Below, piece by piece: positions 1 to 28,402 of a stretch of 64,000 nucleotides of DNA. The notes beneath the pieces were generated by a model. It saw only the letters and a list, made by a program, of their open reading frames with translations. It did not search any database and was not told the DNA's origin. The position numbers were made by a program, and so were the translations under genes. The DNA comes from Balanoglossus misakiensis (Eukaryota > Hemichordata): positions 4,712,001 to 4,776,000 of the forward strand of contig CM082585.2 of assembly GCA_040954595.2 (NCBI GenBank), written 5' to 3'. Numbering within the stretch: position 1 is the stretch's first letter; each line of letters starts with the position of its first letter.

Positions 1-149
1 ATGTGATCAGAAATCTTCTTCTCAAAGGTACATTGTATGAGAGGAAATATTAAAGCCATATGATGACTGAGTTATACTCAAGGCAAGAATGGTTTTTCCT
101 GAAAAACTGAAGTCAAAGCTCGCACATATCTAAACAATCAGCCAGACTG

Positions 150-233
150 ACATTCCTCCAGTTCAGTCCAAACCGATTGTTTTCTATAGTATGATTGGAC
201 CTCTAAGAGGAAAATTCGGGTGAAATGGTTAAA
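150..233 (+). repeat. Family C ultra-short inverted-repeat element (degraded copy)
   Basis: An ~85-bp element with a conserved interior (GTTCAGTCCAAACC-GATTG, then TTGGACCTCTAAGAGG) and an end resembling GGTGAAAGGGTT. The same element recurs at 6665-6755, 30347-30435, 56851-56939 and 59430-59519, with fragments near 19669 and 53597. Better copies start AACCCTTTCACC and end GGTGAAAGGGTT, so the ends are inverted repeats. No coding capacity; non-autonomous DNA element by inference. Confidence 0.6.
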
Positions 234-323
234 GCAAGTTATATTTTCAGCAAAAGCGGGTAGTAATATAATTCACAGGCATGAAATCATTTCTCATCTG
301 CAAGTTTTTTGTTTAATTAACAG

Positions 324-1337
324 CGTCTGATGCAATTCCTGAGGAAATCAGCTTTTCAACAGGACAAGGATCACATAGTGAGCGGTTGGCAAGCTGGGAG
401 AGTGGAAAGCATCCCACTTCAGAAGAACGTATCGGATTGTGGTGTCTTTGTCTGTCAGGTAAGCAATATTATTGTACCCCTTCAAATTTATACAGTCACC
501 TATTCAGTCACCTATTCAAATTTAAAGGGACAAAGTCTGTCTCTCGCTGCCCTTTTTCCTTTAATTAATTATGTTTGACACAAGACACCGTTTATGTTAT
601 TCTACATGTGGATATATAGTGGATAAATGTTCGACCACACACAACTTCCATCTCGTTTGGAGGATACAAGAGTAAATTTCTCGCCAAAATGAATAAATAG
701 TAAACACCGATTATTCATTTCGGCGAGTTTTTTCCCTCCCGTGTCTACAAGCGGGATGGAAGTTGTGTGTGGTCGAACATTGATTCACTATATATCCACA
801 TGTAGAATAACATAAACAGTGTCTTGTATCAAACATAAATTAAAGGCACAGCGAGAGAGAGACTTTGTCCCTTTAAATAACCATACTTACATGGAATCAT
901 ATGTGGGGTTCATACACATGCATTTGAAATGCTTCTGAAACGTCTTAGGTCAAATACTGGCATAAGTTATTATGTCTGAACAGTTTATGTGGTCCTGGAA
1001 CATTTCAGACTTGAGACGGCTTTGCCGCCAGACCTGAGCTGGTGTACGATGATTAGAAATGCTTGTATTCTTCAAAGAGGGAAATGCTACTTCATTTGAC
1101 CAGATGACATAGCAGTGTAGCATTTTTGATAGTGTGGAATGTTTAGATAATTCATTTAGATCTTTTTGTGGGTACTGGTAATAGCTAGCATACCAATGAC
1201 ATTTTCCAATAATGTTTTTTCATTTGCAGTATTCCAAGCGATTTTGCAAAAGCACTGCCATGGATTTCTGCCAATCTGACATCCCAAGACTTCGCAAACA
1301 GATGATCCAAGAACTTCAAAGCAAGACTTTGTTGTAG
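324..1337 (+). CDS. SENP/Ulp1-type SUMO protease, C-terminal two exons (partial gene)
   Basis: Two exons join in frame: 324-458 (45 codons, acceptor ..AACAG, donor CAG|GTAAGC) and 1230-1337 (36 codons, TAG stop at 1335-1337). The first carries the hallmark C48 peptidase motif IPLQKNVSDCGVFVCQ: the oxyanion Gln lies just before the Asp-Cys-Gly holding the nucleophilic Cys. The second ends in the family's typical tail, with QSDIPRLRKQMIQEL and a terminal leucine pair. Such enzymes remove SUMO from target proteins or process SUMO precursors, mainly in the nucleus. The catalytic His and Asp and the N-terminus lie left of the window. The tail resembles the SENP1/2/3/5 group, but the member cannot be fixed. 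The 771-bp intron holds a family A MITE and a repeat I copy. Seen: motif, splice sites and stop. Inferred: function. Confidence 0.88.
522..876. mobile_element. Family A MITE (TTAAAGGGACAAAGTCTC termini)
   Basis: A ~355-bp near-palindrome whose left end reads TTAAAGGGACAAAGTCTGTC and whose right end is its reverse complement, ending ACTTTGTCCCTTTAA. Both arms continue inward for >100 bp around a centre of CTCGCCAAAATGAATAAATAG. TTAA at both ends may be target-site duplication (piggyBac-like by inference). It sits in the SENP intron. Other copies: 2767-3157, 4010-4257 and 17312-17424. Confidence 0.8.
913..1045 (-). repeat. Repeat I, reverse copy
   Basis: A reverse-complement copy of the repeat found in tandem at 17841-18112. 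Shared landmarks, read on the minus strand, are GCAAAGCCGTCTCAA, CATTTCAGGACCA(C) and CCAGTATTTGACC. Non-coding, interspersed; its class is unknown. Confidence 0.6.
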
Positions 1338-2766
1338 TTGGTACTATCTTGAGCATCATCTCAACTGAACTGTGATGCACTTGCAAAGTTCTGTCAGTAG
1401 TCAGGGTTTTTTAAACCAGTGTGCAATCAATTCTCACAACCTTATGTTGTTTTTTTGCTGCCTAGGTAAGTGATAAAAATCTCACGTGGTCGACATAATT
1501 TCAAGATGGCGGATTCTGCATTATTAGGAGTTCAGAAGCTAGCAACAGGTCACACTTAAATTTTGTAGCAGAAAAAAATACATAATGTGAAAAGCTTGAA
1601 CAAGTTCTGTGTGCTAACTACAAAGACAGAACTGTTAAACACAGAGAAGTCAGATAATGCAGGTAACATACATTTATCAACTCTTCATAGTAAGTTGTCG
1701 ACCTTTTTACCCATAATGCAATATTATCATATAATTTGACCCCCTAGCATGAAGGAAAAGCCTATGTAAGCTAGCAAGAATAGCCCATCAGGAACTCAAA
1801 TTTTGTTATGTTTAGAGAGATCAGGCCGCCTGAGGCACTTCAGGTAAGATCTATGGTCTTCTCAGCATGAACAGTTGACATGTGATGCTGCCCTCTAGAG
1901 GCAATGATCTACTTTGCTGCAATGACATTTGAATTTAGCATGACTGTCAAAGGTCACTGAACTTTGAACTGAATAATTTTTCTATGTTTAGTACTACGTG
2001 AACAGCTGAATGAAAGTGACTGGCAGGGAATTCTTTTTTTTTTTTTTTGACTGACTTTAACTGCCTTGCGTCAATCACTGTCATATTATTATGTGTACTG
2101 GCAGCTCAAGAGATGTAGTAAACTGATAATTTATGTTAAACCACCAGATGGTGTGAATTCTACACAACTCACTGAACCCTAATCAGTTGCCATTATCAAA
2201 CTTTATTTAACAAACAGCACTGGTTCAGTACAGTTTTTGTTTTCTTATCATCAGAACCTTTATAAACAATCATTGCCAAAAATCAAACTGATTTTGAGAA
2301 ATGAACGGTGCTAAAATCATGTCTTTAACATTTAATATGAAGTTAGAATTTCAAAACCAAAAGAACATCATGTCAGAATATGTAAACTTATTTATATTTA
2401 TTTATTTATAAGTTTTATTTTATTTGAAGCATTTCAAGTATATGTATTCCACAGTGATTTTTCTAACTAAGTGTTTATTTTGTTGATGAAATAAATCAAT
2501 GGTTGCAAGTCAACTTAATCATGTATTTGATATCAGTTTATTAATGGACACAGTTGGTTAAATGAAAGTGTATGTTTTGTTAAAGTAGTACAGGTACGCA
2601 CATCGCGAACAGTTCAGAAAAATGATAATCCTCCAAACCTTTGAATTCTTTGTTACATTTAAGTGCATTTCCTGTGAAATTCCAGAAAAATTACTTTATC
2701 CATCAAAATTCCATCTAAATTATGACTGCAATTATGTGAGGATGTTTGCTATGATGCTAGTTTACA

Positions 2767-3157
2767 TTAAAGGGACAAAGTCTCTCTCTCGCTGCCCTTT
2801 TTCCATTAATTATGTTTGATACAAAACACCTTTTATGTTATTCTACATGTGGATATATAGTGAATCAACGTTCGACCACACACAACTTCCACCCCTTTTG
2901 GAGGATATGAGAGTAAATTTCTCGCCAAAATGAATAAATAGTAAACACCGATTATTCATTTTGGCGAGTTTTTTCACTCTCGTGTCTACAAATGGGATGT
3001 AAGTTGTGTGTGGTTGAACATTGATTCACTACTAGTATATATCCACGTGAACATTAATTCACTATATATCCACATGTAGAATAACATAAACAGTGTCTTG
3101 TATCAAATATAATTAATGGAAAAAAGGCAGCGAGAGAGAGAGACTTTGTCCCTTTAA
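2767..3157. mobile_element. Family A MITE
   Basis: A second long palindromic copy (~391 bp), bounded by TTAAAGGGACAAAGTCTCTC and its reverse complement. Its right arm repeats the ATATATCCAC block, suggesting a small internal duplication near 3030-3075. Confidence 0.8.
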
Positions 3158-4009
3158 TGGACCTCCAAAGTGCTTCAGGGTGACAAGTGAAAGTTACTGT
3201 GGTTTGATTTTTAGAACACGATTATTTCTCTGCAACATAATCTTATGCAACTCTGTTCTGTCAGTAACAATGGCTTTACCCCAGGGTCACAATGTCATTC
3301 TTATGAAATGATATGCATGACATGAAATTTAACATTTTCAAAGATTCAACATGTTCAAGAATATCAGGATCTATGGACTCTTGCATGATGACTATTCATA
3401 GACATTTTCACTCAATAATATCATACAACCCTGTCTCGTGTCATTTAAATTCTCGTTGTTCATCATCATGTGATACCTTTGGCATTTGAAGTTATATTCG
3501 TGACTGGAAAATTACTTCTAAAACGTGACATGTTAAGTATGTTGGCAAATGGTGTTTGATGCAGGTTTATGCAAGTGATAATCATGTTATGACAAGCTGA
3601 CTGGCATTGCACGATGTCGTGTTACGCCAAACAAAATCATCATCTGATGTTCAGTTTTCTTTATCTTGCCCTGTGTCGGTTTCCTGTGGTCTGCATGTGT
3701 GACAAGTTTCCTGTATTTTATTAATGAAGTTCCTGTCTCTTTTAGATTAACAGTGGACAGTTGTCATGCTGGTAGCCCGTAATCTTTAGAAGAAGCAAAC
3801 TCTGGCATGTTTTCCACGGAAATGCCTGATTGCAATTGATGTTGTCCGTTCTGTCATCTCTTTTCACTGTTTCTATTTTACAATTCAAAAGGAACGATAT
3901 TATACTAGGACGTCTGGCGACATTTGGCAAATGCGTTCGTAAAATGGTGAGTTTTTTTCATATTTCCTTTTTTTTTATTTGGAGGATATTTCCACATGAT
4001 CATGCTTGT

Positions 4010-4257
4010 TTAAAGGGACAAATTTTCTCTCTCGCTGCCCTTTTTCCATTAATTATTTTTGATACAGATGATAAGAGTAAATCAACCATTTATTCATTTT
4101 GGGCAAGTTTTTACTCTCATATACAAGCGGGATGGAAGTTGTGTGTGTGGTTGAACGTTCTTACACTACAAATACACATGTACATTAAAGTAAACGGTGT
4201 CTTGTATCAAACATAATTAAAGGGAAAGGGGCAGCGATAGAGACTTTGTCCCTTTAA
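4010..4257. mobile_element. Family A MITE, internally shortened
   Basis: A ~248-bp copy with the same TTAAAGGGACAAA..CTC left end and ACTTTGTCCCTTTAA right end. The left arm has lost most of the palindrome present at 522-876. Confidence 0.75.
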
Positions 4258-4607
4258 CACTGCACTGTTATTGTGCAAAGTTTGCTGATTCACTGTAGAA
4301 AACAATGACCATCTGCCCCTTGTGAAAAAATACTGACTGACAGTGAACAAAATTATCTAAGCTGGTATGATCCCACCCCTTTCCTGCAGTCCCCAACATC
4401 ATGACCTCTCATACCAATGTCACAGACACATGCATGACCACGTGACTGCTGTATGAGGGTCAGTGCATAATGAGTCAGCATATTCAATGTTTTAATTATA
4501 CAATGTATATGTTTCAAGGGTTCTACTAGTAACCCTAACTTTTGGCCATTTTATCAGAATTTTTCTCTTGTGTATCAACTCCGGTTTCAGGATAGCTTTA
4601 TGAAATA

Positions 4608-4815
4608 CTGTAAAACACTTTATTTTCGCGAGCAATTAATTTTCACCAAATACGCGAGAGCCAAAATAGCGTGAAAATTAAAATTGTGTAAATTGTTTTT
4701 GAAGATAACGATGCAGTGAATGAAATATAAGAGAACGCAAAGTTAATACTCGCGAAACAGTGGCCTTTCTCAATATCGTGAAAAATTTAACTTGCGAAAA
4801 TAAAGTGTTTTACAG
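4608..4815. mobile_element. Family B MITE (CTGTAAAACAC..TTTTCGCG)
   Basis: An inverted-repeat element starting CTGTAAAACACTTTATTTTC and ending in the complementary AATAAAGTGTTTTACAG. The arms are full of TTCGCGA/TCGCGAA steps, and the centre carries GATAACGATGCAGTGAATGA. Other copies: 10672-10861, 14693-14910, 20673-20972, 21115-21317 and 32290-32526. Partial copies: 13657-13785, 19453-19587 and ~11200-11304. Confidence 0.8.
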
Positions 4816-5942
4816 CATTCAATATTTAGCTTCTATTCAAAGCCGGTACATGTATATGAGTTACAGTCATATTGTTATTGCTGACAATTGAATTTAAATC
4901 TAGACTTTTGAAAAATAACACTATTGTCAAAAGGGCTGTATTGTTATGCCTAAATCTGATTTTAATCAGATTGGCCTCCTATGTGCTCCCAACTTCCGCT
5001 GTAAACTTTGATAGTTGTATAGTTGGACTGACTTTCCTTCTTATACTATACCGAGAAAAAGAAATACTGTTACTGAGCAATTCTTTATGATTTACAGAGT
5101 TCGGTAGAACAAGAAAGTACAGTTGACACCAAAAACAATAATACAGAGGAAAATAACAAAAAATTTGGAGCTACAAGAGCTTTAATGAGATTTCCTGCAG
5201 TCAAATTGTGAAATTGTTGAAACACACATGTGTTGTCTGCATGTGCTAGTAACGCTGTTTACCTAATATCCAAACATACATATCATCAAGTTCACTTAAC
5301 AATTATTATGGTAATGTATTTGCTAATCATCCTCATCAGTAATAGTTAGACCCTCAAGGTGTGAATTGTACCAGTAGAAAGGAGAGAGTATTCTAAATTT
5401 GAATAGAGTTACGCTTTATTTTATTGCAGGTTAGTGCGTTCACGTTCATGTCAGTGTGGACTAGAGTCACGGTGATTGAACAGGCACAATTTCACAACAG
5501 GCAGGTACTGACTGTGTGTGTGTGTGTCTTAGTGTCTGTGTCTGTGTGTACATATGGTTTGTGGGCTGTGTTTAATTTGGGGATATGTGTGTTCCAATAC
5601 AAGTTTGTTTGTAAGAAAACATCGCTACAGAGAGAAAGAGACTGACAATGCATGCTATAGTATCTATGTTACAATATAATTTACCAAATTGGTCCATGGA
5701 ATACAGAGTTGATGAAGTGGTCTCGTAAATTGTGACTGCAGACTTGAATACAAATTTTGCATTGAATAACATTATGCTGACTGTACATGTACAGTGAAAC
5801 CTGTCTATTAAGAGAGAAAGACATTATACTGTGGTTGATATATACACAGATCCTAAATACTGACAAAAAGTCTTAACCAAAGTGCATGGAAAACAATGAA
5901 AGCTTTGGATAAGTTTGTGTATTGTATTAATGGTAGCAGTAG

Positions 5943-5974
<32 letters not shown>
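5943..5974. repeat. (GAT)n microsatellite
   Basis: About ten uninterrupted GAT/ATG triplets, ending roughly 40 bases before the acceptor of the transporter's first coding exon. Confidence 0.95.
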
Positions 5975-6012
5975 CCAAACTGGATGTTATCTGTTGTCTA
6001 TGTTTGGTGCAG

Positions 6013-24080
<18,068 letters not shown>

Positions 24081-24640
24081 AGTGATATTTTTTAGTAACA
24101 TATCAAGGACGTTTCTGTTATTTGATATTTTTAAAGATTATCTTTCGCGGATACTAAGAAAGATAAGTATGGCAATCTTTTGTGAAGTGCTGAGATGCAG
24201 TCTTCAAAATGATGTTATTTATTGACATATTAGGGACAATTCTGTTATTTGATATTTTTGAAGATTTTTTTTTCGAGCATTGTTCAGAAAATGGTGAGGT
24301 GTCACTCTGTTGTAAGAGTGCAAATGGATATTTTTATGGTGTACATATCTTGACAGGTTTGTTGTAAGCTGTGCTTCCCCTAACACAAGTATCATGTCTG
24401 TAGAAACACATGATAAGTATCACTCAGGAATTAAGAATTATACATTTCCATGTATAGGTAGCTATAAATTTTGAAGTTAGAAAGTTTCAATATTTAAAAG
24501 TACAAAGCTATAAAACCACTGATTGTTTTATATATATGCACTGATCGATTGTATTTACGGAGAAAAAAAAAATTCAACTTTGAGAAAGTTTAGAATAAAA
24601 GGCTTGAACTGGGATGCATGATATAAAAGGAATAAACCAA
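24081..24640 (+). other. ABCC5-like 3' untranslated region with tandem copy of the stop region
   Basis: Positions 24045-24147 and 24150-24274 are a tandem duplication at 105-base offset. The first covers the last codons (GAT ACT AAG AAT GAT ...) and stop; the second repeats them in the same frame after the stop. Candidate polyadenylation signals AATAAA lie at 24594-24599 and 24631-24636, giving a ~560-base 3'UTR. Confidence 0.6.
24594..24636 (+). promoter_or_regulatory. Candidate polyadenylation signals of the ABCC5-like gene
   Basis: Two AATAAA hexamers (24594-24599 and 24631-24636) lie ~515-555 bases after the stop. Position and sequence only; the cleavage site is not visible. Confidence 0.5.
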
Positions 24641-24815
24641 GATTATCCTCAATAGTAAATAGGCTGTTCACTTGCTACTTTTTCAGTTGGGGAGGGGGGG
24701 GGGGGGTCCTACATATATTGTGGAAAATGCTGAGTCAGCACTTTTCTCACACTCAACGCTATAGTTTTTCCTATGGTGAAAATATTTGAACAGTTCTATC
24801 ATAAAATCAATTGCG

Positions 24816-25048
24816 GTGACATAATGTTTTCTATAATTCATTTAATAATATTCCTCTTTTGGCACTTTTCATAAAATAACAATATAGTAACATTGTTTTC
24901 TCAACATTCTACGTGTAAGGCTGTGGAATGTGATAACCATGCACTGCATGTCGGTTGTCACCTACATTAATTGGCTCTCTTCTAGCCTATATCCCATGAA
25001 TAAACATTAATTAAAAGTTTTTTGGTCACCTCTTATTTACAGATGCCT
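24816..25048 (+). repeat. Dispersed repeat X, first copy
   Basis: Closely matches 59064-59287 in the same orientation (shared CATAATGTTTTCTATA, TTTGGCACTTTTCATAAA, CATGCACTGCATGTCGGTTG and CACCTCTTATTTACAGATGC). The two copies lie outside the two halves of the segmental duplication. Confidence 0.8.
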
Positions 25049-25737
25049 TATTTCCATTATATTACCAACAAACTCAAGAAAACCGTCAAAATTTACGAAA
25101 ATGTCCCATGCAAAAGACTATAGGAGCCCCGGAACTTTTGTTACACAAAATGTTGTATTCACTAACTGTTTGTTAATATTCAGATATACGGGCATGTAAA
25201 CAAACCATTACTGAGTATTTGTGGTCAGTGACGTCGTTCATGTCGACCAATTAAAATGCGACACACAGGCCATGGTAATATAATTTGCAATAATACGTGA
25301 ATGGTTTGAGTTTCTCAAATAGAAAATTAAGCTACCCTTATCAAATTTGTGGTCTCCCACCCTGTCACATGGTTCCAACTCTGGATGAATCTTTCATGGA
25401 CAGTCAGTCATGAAACATTTCTTTTTTAGAGTGTCATTTAAACCATGCACACAATCAAATGTTTTCTCTTGCTGCAAAGAGTGTGCAAATAGTCAATTCT
25501 TTTGGGTGAATGGCCACTACAGATACAATCAAGAGTTTTATTATATTCTGCATAAATAACAATTCCAAAAACTAACATACAAAACATGGTAAATTCCACC
25601 GTGACTTCTACAGGTTAATTCTCATTAACAACCAAACATTTATCTGTTTGTTTGTTTGTTTGTTTGTATAAGGAAACCTCACATTACATTTCAATTTATG
25701 TGACATTTTTCTCATGCTCCTCCTTCATTGCTTACAG

Positions 25738-26867
25738 TATGGAGACACACATTTGCACTCTGCAGCAAGGTTTGGTGATGAAGGCCGTGTCAGATTGTTA
25801 TTGGAACACAAAGCTGATGTATACCATACAAAACAAGGTAAATACCAACCTGACTTCTACAGGTTATTACTACTCAACACAATCATAAACATTTGTTTGT
25901 TTGTTTGTTTATTTATTTGCTTTGTTTAAAGGAAATCTCACATTACATTTCAATTTTTGTGATATTGTTCTCATGCTCCTCCTTCATTACTTACAGTATG
26001 GAGACACACCTTTGCACTCTGCAGCAAGGTTTGGTGATGAAGGCCGTGTCAGATTGTTATTGGAACACAAAGCTGATGCTAACATACGAAACAGGGTAAA
26101 TTCCACCATGACTTCTACAGGTTATTGCTACTCAACACAATCATAAACATTTGTTTGTTTGTTTGTTTATTTATTTGCTTTGTTTAAAGGAAATCTCACA
26201 TTACATTTCAATTTTTGTGATATTGTTCTCATGCTCCTCCTTCATTACTTACAGTATGGAGACACACCTTTGCACTCTGCAGCAAGGTTTGGTGATGAAG
26301 GCCGTGTCAGTTTGTTATTGGAACACAAAGCTGATGCTAACATACAAAACAAGGTAAATACCAACCTGACTTCTACAGGTTATTGCTACTCAACACAATC
26401 ATAAACATTTGTTTGTTTGTTTGTTTATTTATTTGCTTTGTTTAAAGGAAATCTCACATTACATTTCAATTTTTGTGATATTGTTCTCATGCTCCTCCTT
26501 CATTACTTACAGTATGGAGACACACCTTTGCACTCTGCAGCAAGGTTTGGTGATGAAGGCCGTGTCAGATTGTTATTGGAACACAAAGCTGATGCTAACA
26601 TACGAAACAGGGTAAATTCCACCATGACTTCTACAGGTTAATTCTATCAGTGTGGAAAGATTTGTTTGTTTGTTTGTTTGTTTGTTTATTTGTTTAAGGG
26701 AACCTACCTTACATTTCATTTTTTGTGACATTGTTCTCATGCTCCTCCTTCATTTATACTTACAGAATGGAAACACACCTTTGCACTTGGCAGCAGCAAG
26801 GGATGGGGATGAAGGCCGTGTCAGATTGTTATTGGAACACAAAGCTGATGCTAACATACAAAACAAG
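25738..26867 (+). repeat. Copy A ankyrin exon array (5 exon-intron units)
   Basis: Units of about 258 bp, each one ankyrin exon plus a ~160-bp intron with GTTTGTTTG and ATGCTCCTCCTTCATTACTTACAG before the next exon (interrupted here for length). Units 2-4 are almost identical across exon and intron. Exons read YGDTPLHSAARFGDEGRVR then LLLEHKADANI, the canonical TPLH..A...G....V..LL..GAD ankyrin pattern. Confidence 0.9.
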
Positions 26868-26996
26868 GTAAATTCCACCATGACTTCTACAGATTAATGT
26901 ATCAATAAAGAAATATATTTAATTATATTATATCATGCTACCGTCCGCAATTCTGATTGGACGAGAGCTTAATCCAGCGATACTAAAATTAAGCAA

Positions 26997-27127
26997 TAAA
27001 CACCCCCAGCCATGGTATATCACGAGATTTTGACCAGTTCACGACATATACGCACGAGCGATAGCGAGTGCGTATATGGAGTTGAACTGGTCAAAATCGA
27101 GTGGTATACCATGGCTGGGGGTGTTTT
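26997..27127. repeat. Foldback hairpin with GAGCGATAGCGA apex
   Basis: ~55-base arms (AATAAACACCCCCAGCCATG... and ...CATGGCTGGGGGTGTTTTATT) lead to the exact inner stem CATATACGCAC/GTGCGTATATG around GAGCGATAGCGA (27056-27067). Absent from copy B, which is deleted across this region. Confidence 0.9.
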
Positions 27128-27658
27128 ATTGCTATTATATTATGCCAGTATATTGAAACTTTGCATAAAACATTTTAAAAAGGCATTTTCTTTAACTATG
27201 ATATATGACTGTGGTATATGGCTAATATATCACGGTCACGTGTCGTGTCTCGACCAATCAAATAGCGTGATTTACACCATCAATATACTGGTATAATATA
27301 ATACTCAATAATGCACTGCTGGCAGTGCTAAAACGGGCCCCTGAACTAGCATACGGCAGCAAAAATGTGCGGTTAAACCACAGTTGCATGTATTTAAACC
27401 AAATAAATAAAATAAAAATACTGTTGAATTAACGGACGTTTTATTTTGGAACTGCTCTCTGGAAATATTTGTCACTTTGCCACGCGCGATGCCCGTCTTG
27501 TCACTTTTTGTCGTCTGCTTCATGTTTAATGCTCGATCCCGGCCACTCGTGTTTACATTCATCGTCATCATGTTGGTTCACGATCGTAACTTCTTTTTTC
27601 TGATGCTGTTTCGTTCAGAAAATGACACTGATATGCCACAAAATCAATTGTTGATATA

Positions 27659-27801
27659 ATAGCAATAACCCCCGCCTCAGTCGGGTATACACTCGATTTG
27701 GGTACAGTTCGCTTCATATAGCATTCGCCTGACTATATGTTATATGTCTCGAATTGTACCCAAATCTCGCGTATACCCGTCTGTGGCAGGGGTTATTGCT
27801 T
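27659..27801. repeat. Foldback hairpin, AGCAATAACCCCC arms
   Basis: The left arm TAGCAATAACCCCCGCCTCA and the right arm ending GGGGTTATTGCTTA pair. An inner stem GGGTACA.TTCG/CGAA.TGTACCC and CATATAG/CTATATG surround an apex with TCGCCTGA (reverse complement TCAGGCGA). Copy B keeps the same hairpin at 49911-50050. Confidence 0.85.
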
Positions 27802-28280
27802 AAATATGTTTCTTTGTTTGATATGCTATGGATCCTTATTTTAAAGGAGATACAGTGACAGTTAGGTTTTGTTTTAGTTAATCTTTAAATTTATCTCTCA
27901 ACAAACAGAACCTATTTAGATTAGTTAAACACCACAGTTTTGGCAAGAAATTACATACTCACAAGGAAACTGCCTTAACAAAAATGTACTACCATTCTGT
28001 GACTAGTTCTGTACCTCTGATAATGATTCCAGTAACTTTGTCGGTGCGCTGTTTATGCTTTTGTTTCTTGTATAGGATATGGCAACACAGCACTTCATAT
28101 GGCAGCAATGGACGAAAGATATAACAGGGGTTATGGAAAAGTTTAGAAACTGCTGTTACAATATGGAGCTGATATTGACTGCAGAAATAAGGCAATATTT
28201 TCTATTTTCCAATATTTCATTCCATGACACTCTACCATGTTTTCTGATAAACTTTCATTTTGTTATGTAAGTTTCTTCAC

Positions 28281-28402
28281 CCTTCTCCACGCAGAGACTA
28301 ACCTTGCTAGGAGGTCCGACCAATAGCCGCTATTTAGTGGCTATTGGTCAGACCCCCTAGCTAGGCTAGAATTATCCACTCCAAGTCTCTGCGTGGAGAA
28401 TG
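28281..28402. mobile_element. 122-bp hairpin MITE with 9-bp target duplication
   Basis: The inverted ends CCTTCTCCACGCAGAGACT and AGTCTCTGCGTGGAGAATG bound the insert. TTTCTTCAC flanks it on both sides (28272-28280, 28403-28411). Copy B has the single, empty TTTCTTCAC at 50525-50533. A 9-bp duplication is typical of Mutator-like elements (family knowledge). Confidence 0.9.

Larger units (their letters stand above)
1338..6012. other. Spacer between the SENP-like gene and the ABCC5-like gene
   Basis: No exon is recognised in this 4.7 kb. A possible SENP polyadenylation signal AATAAA lies at 2490-2495. Positions 1424-1535 match 23246-23345 (shared AATTCTCACAACC, CCTAGGT.AGTGATAA and ATTTCAAGATGGC), a dispersed repeat. 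Two family A MITEs and one family B element lie here. A TG-rich stretch is at 5513-5550 and a (GAT)n microsatellite at 5943-5974, just before the transporter's first coding exon. A 5' non-coding exon of the transporter probably lies in this interval, because an acceptor-like CAG precedes its ATG by 20 bases, but I cannot place it. Confidence 0.6.

Noticed and set aside
1-323. Search for the upstream SENP exon carrying the catalytic His/Asp
   Set aside because: No frame with the expected W-x-L-x-V-x-D pattern was found; the exon must lie left of the window.
5424-5645. Possible 5' exon of the transporter after TATTGCAG
   Set aside because: An acceptor-like site exists, but the frame runs into a TG microsatellite and no donor joins it convincingly to 6013.
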